This document shows, piece after piece, positions 8,818 to 15,861 of a stretch of 64,000 nt of DNA. Where the stretch lies: positions 1,381,001 through 1,445,000 of the forward strand of contig NZ_AP017312.1 of the NCBI RefSeq assembly GCF_002355375.1. Reading direction: 5' to 3'. Numbering within the stretch: position 1 is the stretch's first letter; the number at the start of each line of letters is the position of its first letter. Position numbers and translations under genes: made by a program. This DNA comes from Aneurinibacillus soli. Its GTDB lineage: Bacteria > Bacillota > Bacilli > Aneurinibacillales > Aneurinibacillaceae. The notes below the pieces were generated by a model. The model did no database searches, was not told the origin of the DNA, and worked only from the letters and a program-made list of their open reading frames with translations.

Positions 8818-10068
8818 TTATGACTTGCATAGCTCAGTGTATATCGGAAACGTGGCACAAAGTTCCGTGACATGGTTACGAACGTTCTGTTTAATCGTTT
8901 CATTATATGGATTCTTGAGAGCTTGTTCCATTAAACTAGCAATTTCCTTCATGGCTTGCTTGTTCATTCCGCGTGTTGTTACAGCTGGTGTACCAACACG
9001 GATGCCGCTTGTTATAGATGGACTCAACGTATCAAACGGTACTGAATTTTTATTAGTGGAAATCCACACGTCATCTAATATCTTTTCTGCATCTTCACCT
9101 GTGAGGTTGTAGTTTCTTATATCAATAAGAATAAGGTGATTATCAGTACCTCCAGATACCAAATTAAAATCTCTTCCTGTTAATTCTTCAGCTAATGTTT
9201 GAGCATTAACGATAATATTTTTTGCATACTCCTTAAAGCTTGGTTGTGATGCTTCGCTGAGTGCAACAGCTTTACCAGCAATGACATGCATTAAAGGACC
9301 ACCTTGCATTCCAGGGAAAATAGATTTATCAATCGCTTTCGCGTGTTCTTTTTTACATAGAATCATTCCTCCGCGAGGCCCGCGCAATGTTTTGTGTGTT
9401 GTGGTTGTTACAAAATCTGCGAAGGGAACGGGACTTGGGTGAAGTCCTGCTGCAACAAGTCCAGCAATATGAGCCATATCTACCAGTAAAAGTGCTCCGG
9501 ATTCTTTTGCGATTGAACCAAATATTTCAAAGTCAATAACCCGAGAATATGAGCTTGCTCCGGCAACAATTAACTTTGGTCGATGTTTTAGCGCTAAGTG
9601 CCGTACTTGATCATAGTCGATCCGCATCGTTTCTGGATTTAGGCCATATTCGATGAAGGTAAATTGCTTACCAGAAAAGTTTACAGGACTGCCATGTGTA
9701 AGGTGGCCACCATGGGATAAATTCATTCCTAATACTGTATCCCCTTGTTGTAAACACGCGAAGTAAACGGCCATATTTGCCTGTGATCCAGAATGTGGCT
9801 GGACATTTGCATATTCGGCACCAAATAAATCTTTTGCCCTTTCTTGTGCTATTTTCTCGATCACGTCTACAAATTCGCATCCCCCATAATAACGTTTGGC
9901 TGGATACCCTTCCGCATATTTATTCGTTAAAATACTTCCTACAGCTTCTAATACAGCTTGACTAACAAAGTTTTCTGAGGCAATTAATTCAATACGGGAT
10001 TGCTGGCGTTCAAATTCTTTTTGGATGATTTCTGAAACCTGTACATCACATGAAGTAAGTGTATTCAT
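8818..10068 (-). CDS. glyA: Serine hydroxymethyltransferase
   Basis: PLP enzyme that interconverts serine and glycine with tetrahydrofolate one-carbon transfer. The 416-residue length is standard. IELIASENF (substrate/folate pocket), [41 protein letters not shown] and [14 protein letters not shown] with the PLP lysine at K226 are all intact. It is divergently transcribed from a MocR-type PLP-dependent regulator, and direct repeats lie between them, so expression probably responds to an amino acid or PLP signal. Bacilli usually carry a housekeeping glyA near upp; this copy sits in a regulatory pair and may be a paralogue serving glycine/serine catabolism (inference). Confidence 0.93.
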   Translation of the reverse strand: MNTLTSCDVQVSEIIQKEFERQQSRIELIASENFVSQAVLEAVGSILTNKYAEGYPAKRYYGGCEFVDVIEKIAQERAKDLFGAEYANVQPHSGSQANMAVYFACLQQGDTVLGMNLSHGGHLTHGSPVNFSGKQFTFIEYGLNPETMRIDYDQVRHLALKHRPKLIVAGASSYSRVIDFEIFGSIAKESGALLLVDMAHIAGLVAAGLHPSPVPFADFVTTTTHKTLRGPRGGMILCKKEHAKAIDKSIFPGMQGGPLMHVIAGKAVALSEASQPSFKEYAKNIIVNAQTLAEELTGRDFNLVSGGTDNHLILIDIRNYNLTGEDAEKILDDVWISTNKNSVPFDTLSPSITSGIRVGTPAVTTRGMNKQAMKEIASLMEQALKNPYNETIKQNVRNHVTELCATFPIYTELCKS

Positions 10069-10120
10069 GATTAGTCCCCCTATTTTGTGGATTTATGTGC
10101 AATATAGCATTTGGGGTAGC

Positions 10121-10148
10121 AGAACAGTAAACTATAAAATAGAACAGT
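10121..10148. promoter_or_regulatory. Direct repeat AGAACAGT, candidate MocR operator
   Basis: AGAACAGT occurs at 10121-10128 and again at 10141-10148, exactly 20 bp apart (two helical turns), in the glyA/mocR divergent intergenic region. Two same-face direct repeats are typical for MocR/PdxR-type regulators. Confidence 0.6.
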
Positions 10149-10163
10149 GGTGGGGAGAGTACT

Positions 10164-11579
10164 ATGCATATACCTATTAATCGAGAAGACAGTGAATCCC
10201 TGATTAGTCAAATTGTATCGGGATTTCAGGATCGCATTCGATCGAATCTTATATCTCCTGGACAAAAACTTCCATCAGTAAGACAGCTTGCTAAGCAGCT
10301 GCATGTAAGTCAGATGACCGTAGTAAACGCTTATCATCAATTACAAGCAGAAGGATGGATTGTACAGCATCACGGAAAAGGGACATACGTACAATCCAAT
10401 ATAGAAGATCGTTCTACGCCTAATGAATGGGACTGGCAAAGTATGTTGGTAGATTATGTTCCACGGGCTCAATTTCACAAAACGAGCAGGCTGCTTGTTC
10501 CTGATCAATTAATTTCGCTATCTTTTTCTTCTCTTCATCCTGACCTTCTTCCGTCTGACGATCTGATAAAAGGAGTTCAGGAAGAGCTGATACAAAATCC
10601 GTCCATGTTGTTGTCGTATGGGAATGTTCAAGGGGAGGAGCAGGTCCGAAATATTGTTGGTGATTATTTAAATCAAAATCCGCAAGAAATTATATTAACG
10701 GGAGGATCACAACAAGCCATAAATCTTTGTGCACGCACATTTGTTGGCTCAGGAGATGTTGTTTTCATGGAGGCCCCGACTTATCCGGCAGCGATCGATG
10801 TTTTCCGCGTGCAGGGGGCTAGGATTATACAAATTCCCACTGATAATAAGGGAATTCAATTTAATAAATTAATTAAATTATGTGACAAAGTGACGCCGAA
10901 GTTATTTTATATCATCCCTTCTTTTCATAATCCAACCGGAAGAGTCATGAGCAAAGCTGAAAGAGAAGAATTATTACATATTGCTGAATCGTATCAATGT
11001 CTCATACTTGAAGACGATCCCTGGAGTGATATTTATTATAATGCTCCACCTCCTGTATCGATTTATGAAATGGATACGAGAGGTACCGTTATTTATATTA
11101 AAGGCTTCAGTAAAACAATTGCTCCCGGCGCCCGAATTTCAACTCTTTCGGCGAAGGGGCGGATATTTGATCGGTTATTAGCGATGAAATCACTACATGA
11201 TTCAGGTACATCATTATTATCGCAATATACATTAGCTGCCTACTTACGATCAGGTTTAGCAGATAAAAATTTCAGTATTGTAAGAGAAAAATTAGGGCAG
11301 CGCCTGAAAGTAGCTTTGAATACTTTAGATAAATATGGACCTCACGATCTAAAGTGGGGAAATGTAGAAGGGGGTCTTAATATTTGGCTGACATTGCCGA
11401 AAGGGAAAAATGCTGATGATATTGTAAGAAAATCTTACGAAAAAGGGGTTTCTGTCTTACCCGGCACTGCTTTCTTTCCCCATGAAGTAACACAACAGCA
11501 TATTAGAATGACTTTTTCGTATACAAGTATGGAGGATATGAAAACCGGAATTAAAATACTTTGCGATACGGTAATGTGA
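10164..11579 (+). CDS. MocR-type GntR regulator with aminotransferase-like domain
   Basis: 471 residues. The N-terminal GntR winged helix spans about residues 5-75 (LISPGQKLPSVRQLAKQLHV, MTVVNAYHQLQAEGWI). A fold-type I aminotransferase domain follows (GGSQQAINLC, EDDPWSDIYY, and the PLP-lysine motif IKGFSKTIAPGARI). MocR proteins bind PLP and an amino compound to switch transcription and are usually not enzymes. Divergence from glyA and the 20-bp-spaced repeats argue that glyA is its target. The RBS is GGGGAGA. The region is more AT-rich than the 23-42 kb core. Confidence 0.9.
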   Translation: MHIPINREDSESLISQIVSGFQDRIRSNLISPGQKLPSVRQLAKQLHVSQMTVVNAYHQLQAEGWIVQHHGKGTYVQSNIEDRSTPNEWDWQSMLVDYVPRAQFHKTSRLLVPDQLISLSFSSLHPDLLPSDDLIKGVQEELIQNPSMLLSYGNVQGEEQVRNIVGDYLNQNPQEIILTGGSQQAINLCARTFVGSGDVVFMEAPTYPAAIDVFRVQGARIIQIPTDNKGIQFNKLIKLCDKVTPKLFYIIPSFHNPTGRVMSKAEREELLHIAESYQCLILEDDPWSDIYYNAPPPVSIYEMDTRGTVIYIKGFSKTIAPGARISTLSAKGRIFDRLLAMKSLHDSGTSLLSQYTLAAYLRSGLADKNFSIVREKLGQRLKVALNTLDKYGPHDLKWGNVEGGLNIWLTLPKGKNADDIVRKSYEKGVSVLPGTAFFPHEVTQQHIRMTFSYTSMEDMKTGIKILCDTVM

Positions 11580-11645
11580 ACTCGAAATAAAGCTTCGTTT
11601 ATTTTATAATGATTACGTCACAAAACTTTTTTTGGGGGTGTAAAG

Positions 11646-11738
11646 ATGGCAAATCAGATTAGATTGCCACAGTCTGCAGCGTCTCATGCAAAGCCCAGTA
11701 TTGGAAAGACGATACTTTGCATGGGGTGGATGAAATAA
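11646..11738 (+). other. 30-codon ORF overlapping two hairpins; function unknown
   Basis: An ATG at 11646 follows GGGGGTGTAAAG and would encode a 30-residue peptide (MANQIRLPQSAASHAKPSIG, then KTILCMGWMK). The same DNA folds: TGGCAA (11647-11652) with TTGCCA (11664-11669), and CATGCAAAG (11685-11693) with CTTTGCATG (11715-11723). It may be a leader peptide, a small structured RNA or the remains of a gene. No known riboswitch consensus was recognised. Confidence 0.3.
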
Positions 11739-11825
11739 AATCGCCCAGGTGAGCTTATATCACATTTCTAGTATTTGGCTTTGCACCTTATTTTCATTCT
11801 AAAAAAGAATAAGGGGCTAGCAGAA

Positions 11826-11978
11826 ATGAAATATGTAAAAGCAACCGCTATTTTACCCGAAAAGCTACTAGTAGAAATTCAAAAGTATGTTCAAGGCCAA
11901 ACCATATATATTCCTAAACCAGAAACAACTTATCAAAAATGGGGTACACGCTCTGGAGGGAGAAAGTTAAGAGTCTAA
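11826..11978 (+). CDS. CD3324-family protein, C-terminally truncated
   Basis: A 50-residue product starting MKYVKATAILPEKLLVEIQK, then IYIPKPETTYQKWGTRSGGRKL, which matches the N-terminal half of the CD3324 family (small Mor-like proteins of about 85-90 residues ending in a helix-turn-helix). Here the protein stops at ...RKLRV, so the expected HTH half is missing. The family-like sequence ends right where FusB-like coding sequence begins in another frame. It is best read as a gene cut by a deletion. The RBS (AAGGGG) is present, so a short peptide could still be made. Confidence 0.6.
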   Translation: MKYVKATAILPEKLLVEIQKYVQGQTIYIPKPETTYQKWGTRSGGRKLRV

Positions 11979-11988
11979 AATAGTACAA

Positions 11989-12498
11989 TTGTTTCCTGAT
12001 GCTACGGATATACAAAAACAAATGATGGAGAAGATTTCTACACTAAAAATCGAGGAAGAGTTTCGGGAGTATCTAGGCTCTTTAGTACCATATTTGGTGG
12101 AATTTCCACGAGTTACAGAAAAACAGATCAAGAAATTATTCCCCAAGAATAAGAAACTAAAGGTGCCAGATTTAGGAACGATCGATTTCCATTCGTTAAC
12201 GTACCTTGGTTGGATTGATATATCTACAAATAAGTTGTTCATTGTTTATAACTTGAATGGAGAAATAATTGGTGTGGAGGGTAAATACACCCTCACAAAT
12301 AGGAAAGACATGTGCTCGTTATGTAAAGGATACGGAGAAGTTGCATTAGTTTCAGCGATATCCAAAGCAAGAGTATCTAATTCGCCTGATTATTATAAAG
12401 CCGTTGGTAATTATATGTGTATTAACAGTCATGAATGTAATAAGAATATTACCGATGTTACTGATTTAGAAAGATTTATTCAGAATGTTTTAGGATAA
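11989..12498 (+). CDS. FusB/FusC-family EF-G-binding protein, N-terminally truncated
   Basis: Resembles FusB/FusC proteins, which bind EF-G and free ribosomes stalled by fusidic acid. The C-terminal zinc domain is complete: YLGWIDISTNKLFIVYNL, CSLCKGYGEVALVSA, GNYMCINSHECNKNITD. Family members have about 210 residues. Here only 169 follow a weak TTG, and in-frame family-like sequence (ESKIVQLFPDA) begins directly after a stop at 11968-11970. About 45 N-terminal residues are therefore missing. No Shine-Dalgarno lies at the TTG; a GGAGGGA at 11956-11962 is too far. This is probably a pseudogene fused to the CD3324-like fragment. Confidence 0.65.
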   Translation: MFPDATDIQKQMMEKISTLKIEEEFREYLGSLVPYLVEFPRVTEKQIKKLFPKNKKLKVPDLGTIDFHSLTYLGWIDISTNKLFIVYNLNGEIIGVEGKYTLTNRKDMCSLCKGYGEVALVSAISKARVSNSPDYYKAVGNYMCINSHECNKNITDVTDLERFIQNVLG

Positions 12499-12525
12499 AA
12501 AATTATGGATAGTACAGAACGTCCG

Positions 12526-12565
12526 AAAAATAAAAGAACGCCTGAAACCAGGCGTTCTTTTATTA
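12526..12565. terminator. Bidirectional intrinsic terminator
   Basis: AATAAAAGAACGCCTG pairs perfectly with CAGGCGTTCTTTTATT, between the FusB-like gene and the convergent coat gene. Confidence 0.85.
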
Positions 12566-12598
12566 TAAGTTGGATACACGATCCATTTCAGATGATTA

Positions 12599-13099
12599 TT
12601 AGAGGTTCATTTTTTTGATAAGGACACAGAGCATTTGTGAAAGCATCTGGATGTTGACAGACACATCAGTGTCTGTTGTGTCGACTGTTACACCTTTGGA
12701 ATTTTCGATGAGAGTTCTTTGGTGATTTGATTGCTTCACGAATGCTTTCTGGAACAGTTCTTGTGAAACTTCGTTCGCTACATTACCGTCTGCGATTGAC
12801 ATACTCATGATAGTTGCGATAGCGTATTGAAGTGAGTGTTGCATGTTGACAGCGGTTTTTGTGTCACGAGTTGTTACTTTAACATCACAAGAGTTGCGGA
12901 CGACAATTACCTCATCAGATGTTTGAATGGTGTCGGATTTTTGAACAGCTTCTTGTTCTACTCGTGCATTGTCACGTTCAAGTGGATGGCGGCAGTCACG
13001 AAGTGCATTGAATCGAAACCCACCGCGTACTACTCCTACAGAACGAATACCCCGACGATGGCGACGGCAACGGCAACCCTTTTTGTGTCTTCTTGTCAT
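12599..13099 (-). CDS. CotX-family spore coat protein
   Basis: A 166-residue insoluble-coat type protein. A very basic head (MTRRHKKGCRCRRHRRG) is followed by two copies of the Coat_X repeat at about residues 60-115 and 125-166. Both have the hydrophobic-acidic pattern: VVRNSCDVKVTTRDTKTAVN, and IENSKGVTVDTTDTDVSVNI. CotX-type proteins build the outer spore coat/crust. The ATG has AAGGAGGAAG, and a sigma-K promoter lies just upstream, which supports mother-cell expression late in sporulation. It is monocistronic with its own terminator. Confidence 0.85.
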   Translation of the reverse strand: MTRRHKKGCRCRRHRRGIRSVGVVRGGFRFNALRDCRHPLERDNARVEQEAVQKSDTIQTSDEVIVVRNSCDVKVTTRDTKTAVNMQHSLQYAIATIMSMSIADGNVANEVSQELFQKAFVKQSNHQRTLIENSKGVTVDTTDTDVSVNIQMLSQMLCVLIKKMNL

Positions 13100-13130
13100 T
13101 TGTTATCTTCCTCCTTGTTTGGATTTGTTA

Positions 13131-13158
13131 TATCCTATGGAAGTTTTATAGAGTTGGT
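13131..13158 (-). promoter_or_regulatory. Sigma-K promoter of the coat gene
   Basis: Reading the minus strand: ACC at 13158-13156, a 16-nt spacer, then CATAGGATA at 13139-13131. This fits the sigma-K consensus (AC core, about 16 nt, CATANNNTA) and lies about 30 nt before the coat gene ATG. Confidence 0.75.
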
Positions 13159-13217
13159 ATAGACAAATAGCCTGATGAAAACATACAAAAATTACTAGGG
13201 TTCATAGAGTGGAGTAA

Positions 13218-13262
13218 TGAAAAAAGCCAGACCTATCAGTTTGATAGGTCTGGCTTTTTTCA
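13218..13262. terminator. Bidirectional perfect-hairpin terminator
   Basis: GAAAAAAGCCAGACCTATCA pairs perfectly with its complement 4 nt later and has T-runs on both strands. It closes the small minus-strand gene that ends at 13263. Confidence 0.9.
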
Positions 13263-13478
13263 TTAGTTAGTGTCGTTCTTTGCTTCCTTTTCTTTAGCGA
13301 GAAAATCATTAACTTGCGTCTGCAAGCTTTCTACCATTCGTTTCAGCTGCTCTTTTTGTTTGTCCGGAATTTCCCGGTTCAGGCGAATGCCACGCCTGTT
13401 GAGTGCATCCGTTACAAGTAGATCAGCGATCGAGCGTGTGAAATCTGCATTCTTGTCTGATGGTTTCTGTTCGTCCAT
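13263..13478 (-). CDS. Small charged protein (71 aa), possibly spore-coat related
   Basis: The start ATG at 13478 was chosen because GGGGAGGGAACC precedes it; a longer reading frame upstream lacks an RBS. The product is hydrophilic and helical: MDEQKPSDKNADFTRSIADL, LLVTDALNRRGIRL, and a C-terminal coiled-coil-like EQLKRMVESLQTQVNDFLAK. The layout (short N-tail, VTDAL..RGI, then a dimerising helix) recalls small coat proteins of the CotW kind, and it lies beside a coat gene, but the family was not firmly recognised. An excellent terminator follows. Confidence 0.55.
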   Translation of the reverse strand: MDEQKPSDKNADFTRSIADLLVTDALNRRGIRLNREIPDKQKEQLKRMVESLQTQVNDFLAKEKEAKNDTN

Positions 13479-13569
13479 ATCGGTTCCCTCCCCGCATTCG
13501 TGTACGTGCTTACTTTCACGATATGCGGGAGCAGGCAAGAGGTGAAGAGAATAGGCAAATGCGGAATAC

Positions 13570-13953
13570 TTAGTTGTATTCTACTTCGCCATGCTTCATA
13601 TCAATCAAAGAGCCGCGAGATAATGACATCATAAGAACGGCAATCATTTCGTGCATAATAATCGTATGGTTGTTGTTGGATTCCTGCATGAATGTGCGAA
13701 GCTGTTCGCGTACGGCAGGCACGCCGGTTACTTCAATAATAATATCGACTTCTTCTCCACGTTCTACGAGTTCCATAAAGTTCGTCGTAGTAGGGATGTT
13801 CTGATTGCAGGCAAATACGACGCCCGGTGCATCTTCCTGAAGGTCGGCCACTCCAAGTACTGTAACAAATGGAGCTTCTGCAAGTTGTTTTAAAAGCGGA
13901 GCCCCTGTCTCCCCGCCCCCGATTACGACAATACTAATTTTCCCGTCTTTCAT
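13570..13953 (-). CDS. Stand-alone Rossmann-fold nucleotide-binding protein
   Basis: 127 residues that begin with a dinucleotide-binding loop (ISIVVIGGGETGAPLLKQLA), a second strand VTVLGVADL, and a DIIIEVTGVPAVREQL segment as in the NAD-binding half of homoserine-dehydrogenase-like enzymes. No catalytic domain follows; the chain ends in a helix with HEMIAVLMMSLSRG. It may be a redox or nucleotide sensor, or an N-terminal domain that elsewhere is fused to regulators. RBS AGGGAGGAAAC. Function unknown. Confidence 0.65.
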   Translation of the reverse strand: MKDGKISIVVIGGGETGAPLLKQLAEAPFVTVLGVADLQEDAPGVVFACNQNIPTTTNFMELVERGEEVDIIIEVTGVPAVREQLRTFMQESNNNHTIIMHEMIAVLMMSLSRGSLIDMKHGEVEYN

Positions 13954-14028
13954 TCTGTTTCCTCCCTGTAGGTACCTATCTAATCCCTAAAACATTATAT
14001 ATCCAAAAAGTACCACATGCAATATGCA

Positions 14029-14068
14029 AAAAGCGGGTGGAATCCTGAGATTCTCACCCGCTTCTTTT
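14029..14068 (-). terminator. Terminator of the cold-shock gene
   Basis: On the minus strand, AAGCGGGTG pairs with CACCCGCTT, extended by GAATC/GATTC pairs, ending in TTTTT. It lies just past the csp stop. Confidence 0.75.
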
Positions 14069-14092
14069 ATAATCTGCTGTTACAGATATAAA

Positions 14093-14293
14093 TTACAGTT
14101 TTACAACGTTAGCAGCTTGCGGTCCACGGTTGCCATCAACGATTTCGAATTGAACGCTTTGGCCTTCTTCGAGGGATTTGAATCCGTCGCCTTGGATAGC
14201 AGAGAAGTGAACGAATACATCGTTGCCGCCTTCAACTTCGATAAATCCAAAACCTTTTTCAGCATTAAACCATTTAACTGTACCTGTATTCAT
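14093..14293 (-). CDS. Cold-shock protein (CspA/CspB family)
   Basis: 66-residue OB-fold RNA/ssDNA-binding protein: [20 protein letters not shown] carries RNP1 (KGFGFI), DVFVHFSAI carries RNP2, and the end is [10 protein letters not shown]. The ATG at 14293 was chosen for its GGAGG eight nt upstream; a longer in-frame start adds residues unlike the family. These proteins act as RNA chaperones and some are transcription antiterminators. A large hairpin with a U-tract lies in the leader at 14357-14416 and may control expression. Confidence 0.95.
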   Translation of the reverse strand: MNTGTVKWFNAEKGFGFIEVEGGNDVFVHFSAIQGDGFKSLEEGQSVQFEIVDGNRGPQAANVVKL

Positions 14294-14356
14294 GTAAAAA
14301 ACCTCCAAAATGATAACTAGTAGTATGTAGTTTTTTATTCACCGAGGCAAATAAAA

Positions 14357-14416
14357 AATTCACATACTTATAAAGAGTGTCTTCCCAAAAATCTCACCCT
14401 TTATAAGATGTGAATT
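14357..14416 (-). promoter_or_regulatory. Terminator-like hairpin in the csp leader
   Basis: AATTCACAT-A-CTTATAAAG-A-GTG pairs with CAC-C-CTTTATAAG-ATGTGAATT, arms of about 22 nt. On the csp strand it is followed by TTTTTTATTT, about 60 nt before the csp ATG. No minus-strand gene lies upstream, so the hairpin may be a leader attenuator or a promoter-region cruciform. Confidence 0.55.
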
Positions 14417-14555
14417 GGAAACTTCATCAACTGTTATTCAAGATGGTTTCATTATATCATGTCATAAATGGGAATGCAATGCATGAATGCAGGCAGGAAT
14501 ACAAGGATCGGATAAGATATGGTAAGCTAGAAAAAAACACGGAAGAGGATGGAGT

Positions 14556-15806
14556 ATGAAGAAAGAAGCAAAATATATTGCAGGTATCTCGCTGGGAATT
14601 ATGGGGGCGGGATTTGCCGCAACGCTCCCGTTCCATGATCGGCTTGTGGCCGGAATTATAAATGGGGGATTCGAAGCCGGATTAGTTGGGGGACTCGCAG
14701 ACTGGTTTGCTGTAACAGCACTGTTCCGCCATCCAATGGGACTGCCGATTCCACACACTGCCCTTTTGCCGCGCAACCGTAAGCGGATTACGGATGCGCT
14801 TGTTCATACCCTGGAGAATGACTGGCTCACAAAAGAAAGCATTGAGGCCAAAATTCGTGAAGTTCATATTACGGACAAGCTGCTTGATTTGCTGGAAAGT
14901 GAGATGAAAGGTTCAGCGTTCCGGGAAGCCGTGCAAACGGTAGTGGTTCGGGTGATTCACTCTGTGGATACGGCTGTATTTGTGCCGGTACTTGCACAGA
15001 TGGGGCGGGATTACATCCGTAGCATCGATGCGAAGAAGCTGCTGGATCGCCTGATTGAAGAAGCAGTCACAGGGGAGTATGACAGTAAGCTGTTTGATTT
15101 TGCTGTAGGTCGGGCGTCGGACTGGGCGGTGCGCACGGAAACAAAGCATAAGCTTGGCTCGATGGCACTTTCCGCGCTGAACAACCTGGAGCTTGACGGA
15201 TTTATGCAGTTCGCACTTAAATCGTTTGCCGGTATGTTAAATGAAGAGAAGCTTGGTAGTATCCTGCAGAATCTGATCGTGCGTGGCTGTGATGATTTGC
15301 GTCGCCCAGGAAACAAAAATCGGCAGGCCGTTCTTCTCTATATACGGGGCGAATTAGAGAAAGCAGGCGAGCATGAGGGACTGCTAAAAACAGTTGATCG
15401 TGCTAAGGAAGTGATTCTTACCCACATTGATCTGGAAGAAAGAATTGCGGATATGCTTGCCCGGCTTAAAGAGAAGGCTCTTGTGTATGTACAGACAGAT
15501 GCATTTCTTGATGGACAGGCGTTACCACTATTATCAGGTTTGCTTGCGGATGTAAAGAAAGATCGTGAGCTGCTAGACCGTCTGGAGGAGTGGACAAAGC
15601 GTCAGTTGGTTACGCTTATTGGTCGCAACCATTCGAAGATTGGCCTGCTCGTGCGCGAAAATCTTGATAAGCTTGATAATGAGACGCTGATTGAGATGAT
15701 GGAAGATAAAATAGGGAAAGATATTCAATGGATTCGTGTGAACGGTGCCGTATGCGGTTTTTTGATTGGCCTTGTGCTGGCTGGTGTCCGCGCACTGGCA
15801 TCTTGA
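14556..15806 (+). CDS. DUF445 family membrane protein
   Basis: 416 residues. The N-terminal glycine-rich hydrophobic segment (IAGISLGIMGAGFAATLPF, LVAGIINGGFEAGLVGGLAD) and the signature WFAVTALFRHPMGLPIPHTA define DUF445, followed by RNRKRITDAL and long amphipathic helices. A C-terminal hydrophobic helix (VCGFLIGLVLAGVRAL) closes it. The function of the family is unknown; membrane association is expected. RBS GGAAGAGGATGGAG. A terminator follows, but the kinase gene just downstream may still be partly co-expressed. Confidence 0.85.
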   Translation: MKKEAKYIAGISLGIMGAGFAATLPFHDRLVAGIINGGFEAGLVGGLADWFAVTALFRHPMGLPIPHTALLPRNRKRITDALVHTLENDWLTKESIEAKIREVHITDKLLDLLESEMKGSAFREAVQTVVVRVIHSVDTAVFVPVLAQMGRDYIRSIDAKKLLDRLIEEAVTGEYDSKLFDFAVGRASDWAVRTETKHKLGSMALSALNNLELDGFMQFALKSFAGMLNEEKLGSILQNLIVRGCDDLRRPGNKNRQAVLLYIRGELEKAGEHEGLLKTVDRAKEVILTHIDLEERIADMLARLKEKALVYVQTDAFLDGQALPLLSGLLADVKKDRELLDRLEEWTKRQLVTLIGRNHSKIGLLVRENLDKLDNETLIEMMEDKIGKDIQWIRVNGAVCGFLIGLVLAGVRALAS

Positions 15807-15807
15807 C

Positions 15808-15837
15808 CGAAGAAGCTCCAGATTGGGGCTTCTTTTT
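15808..15837 (+). terminator. Intrinsic terminator
   Basis: AAGAAGCTCC / GGGGCTTCTT hairpin followed by TTT, directly after the DUF445 gene and before the kinase RBS. Confidence 0.65.
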
Positions 15838-15861
15838 CTGCATCGAAGGAGGATACATACG

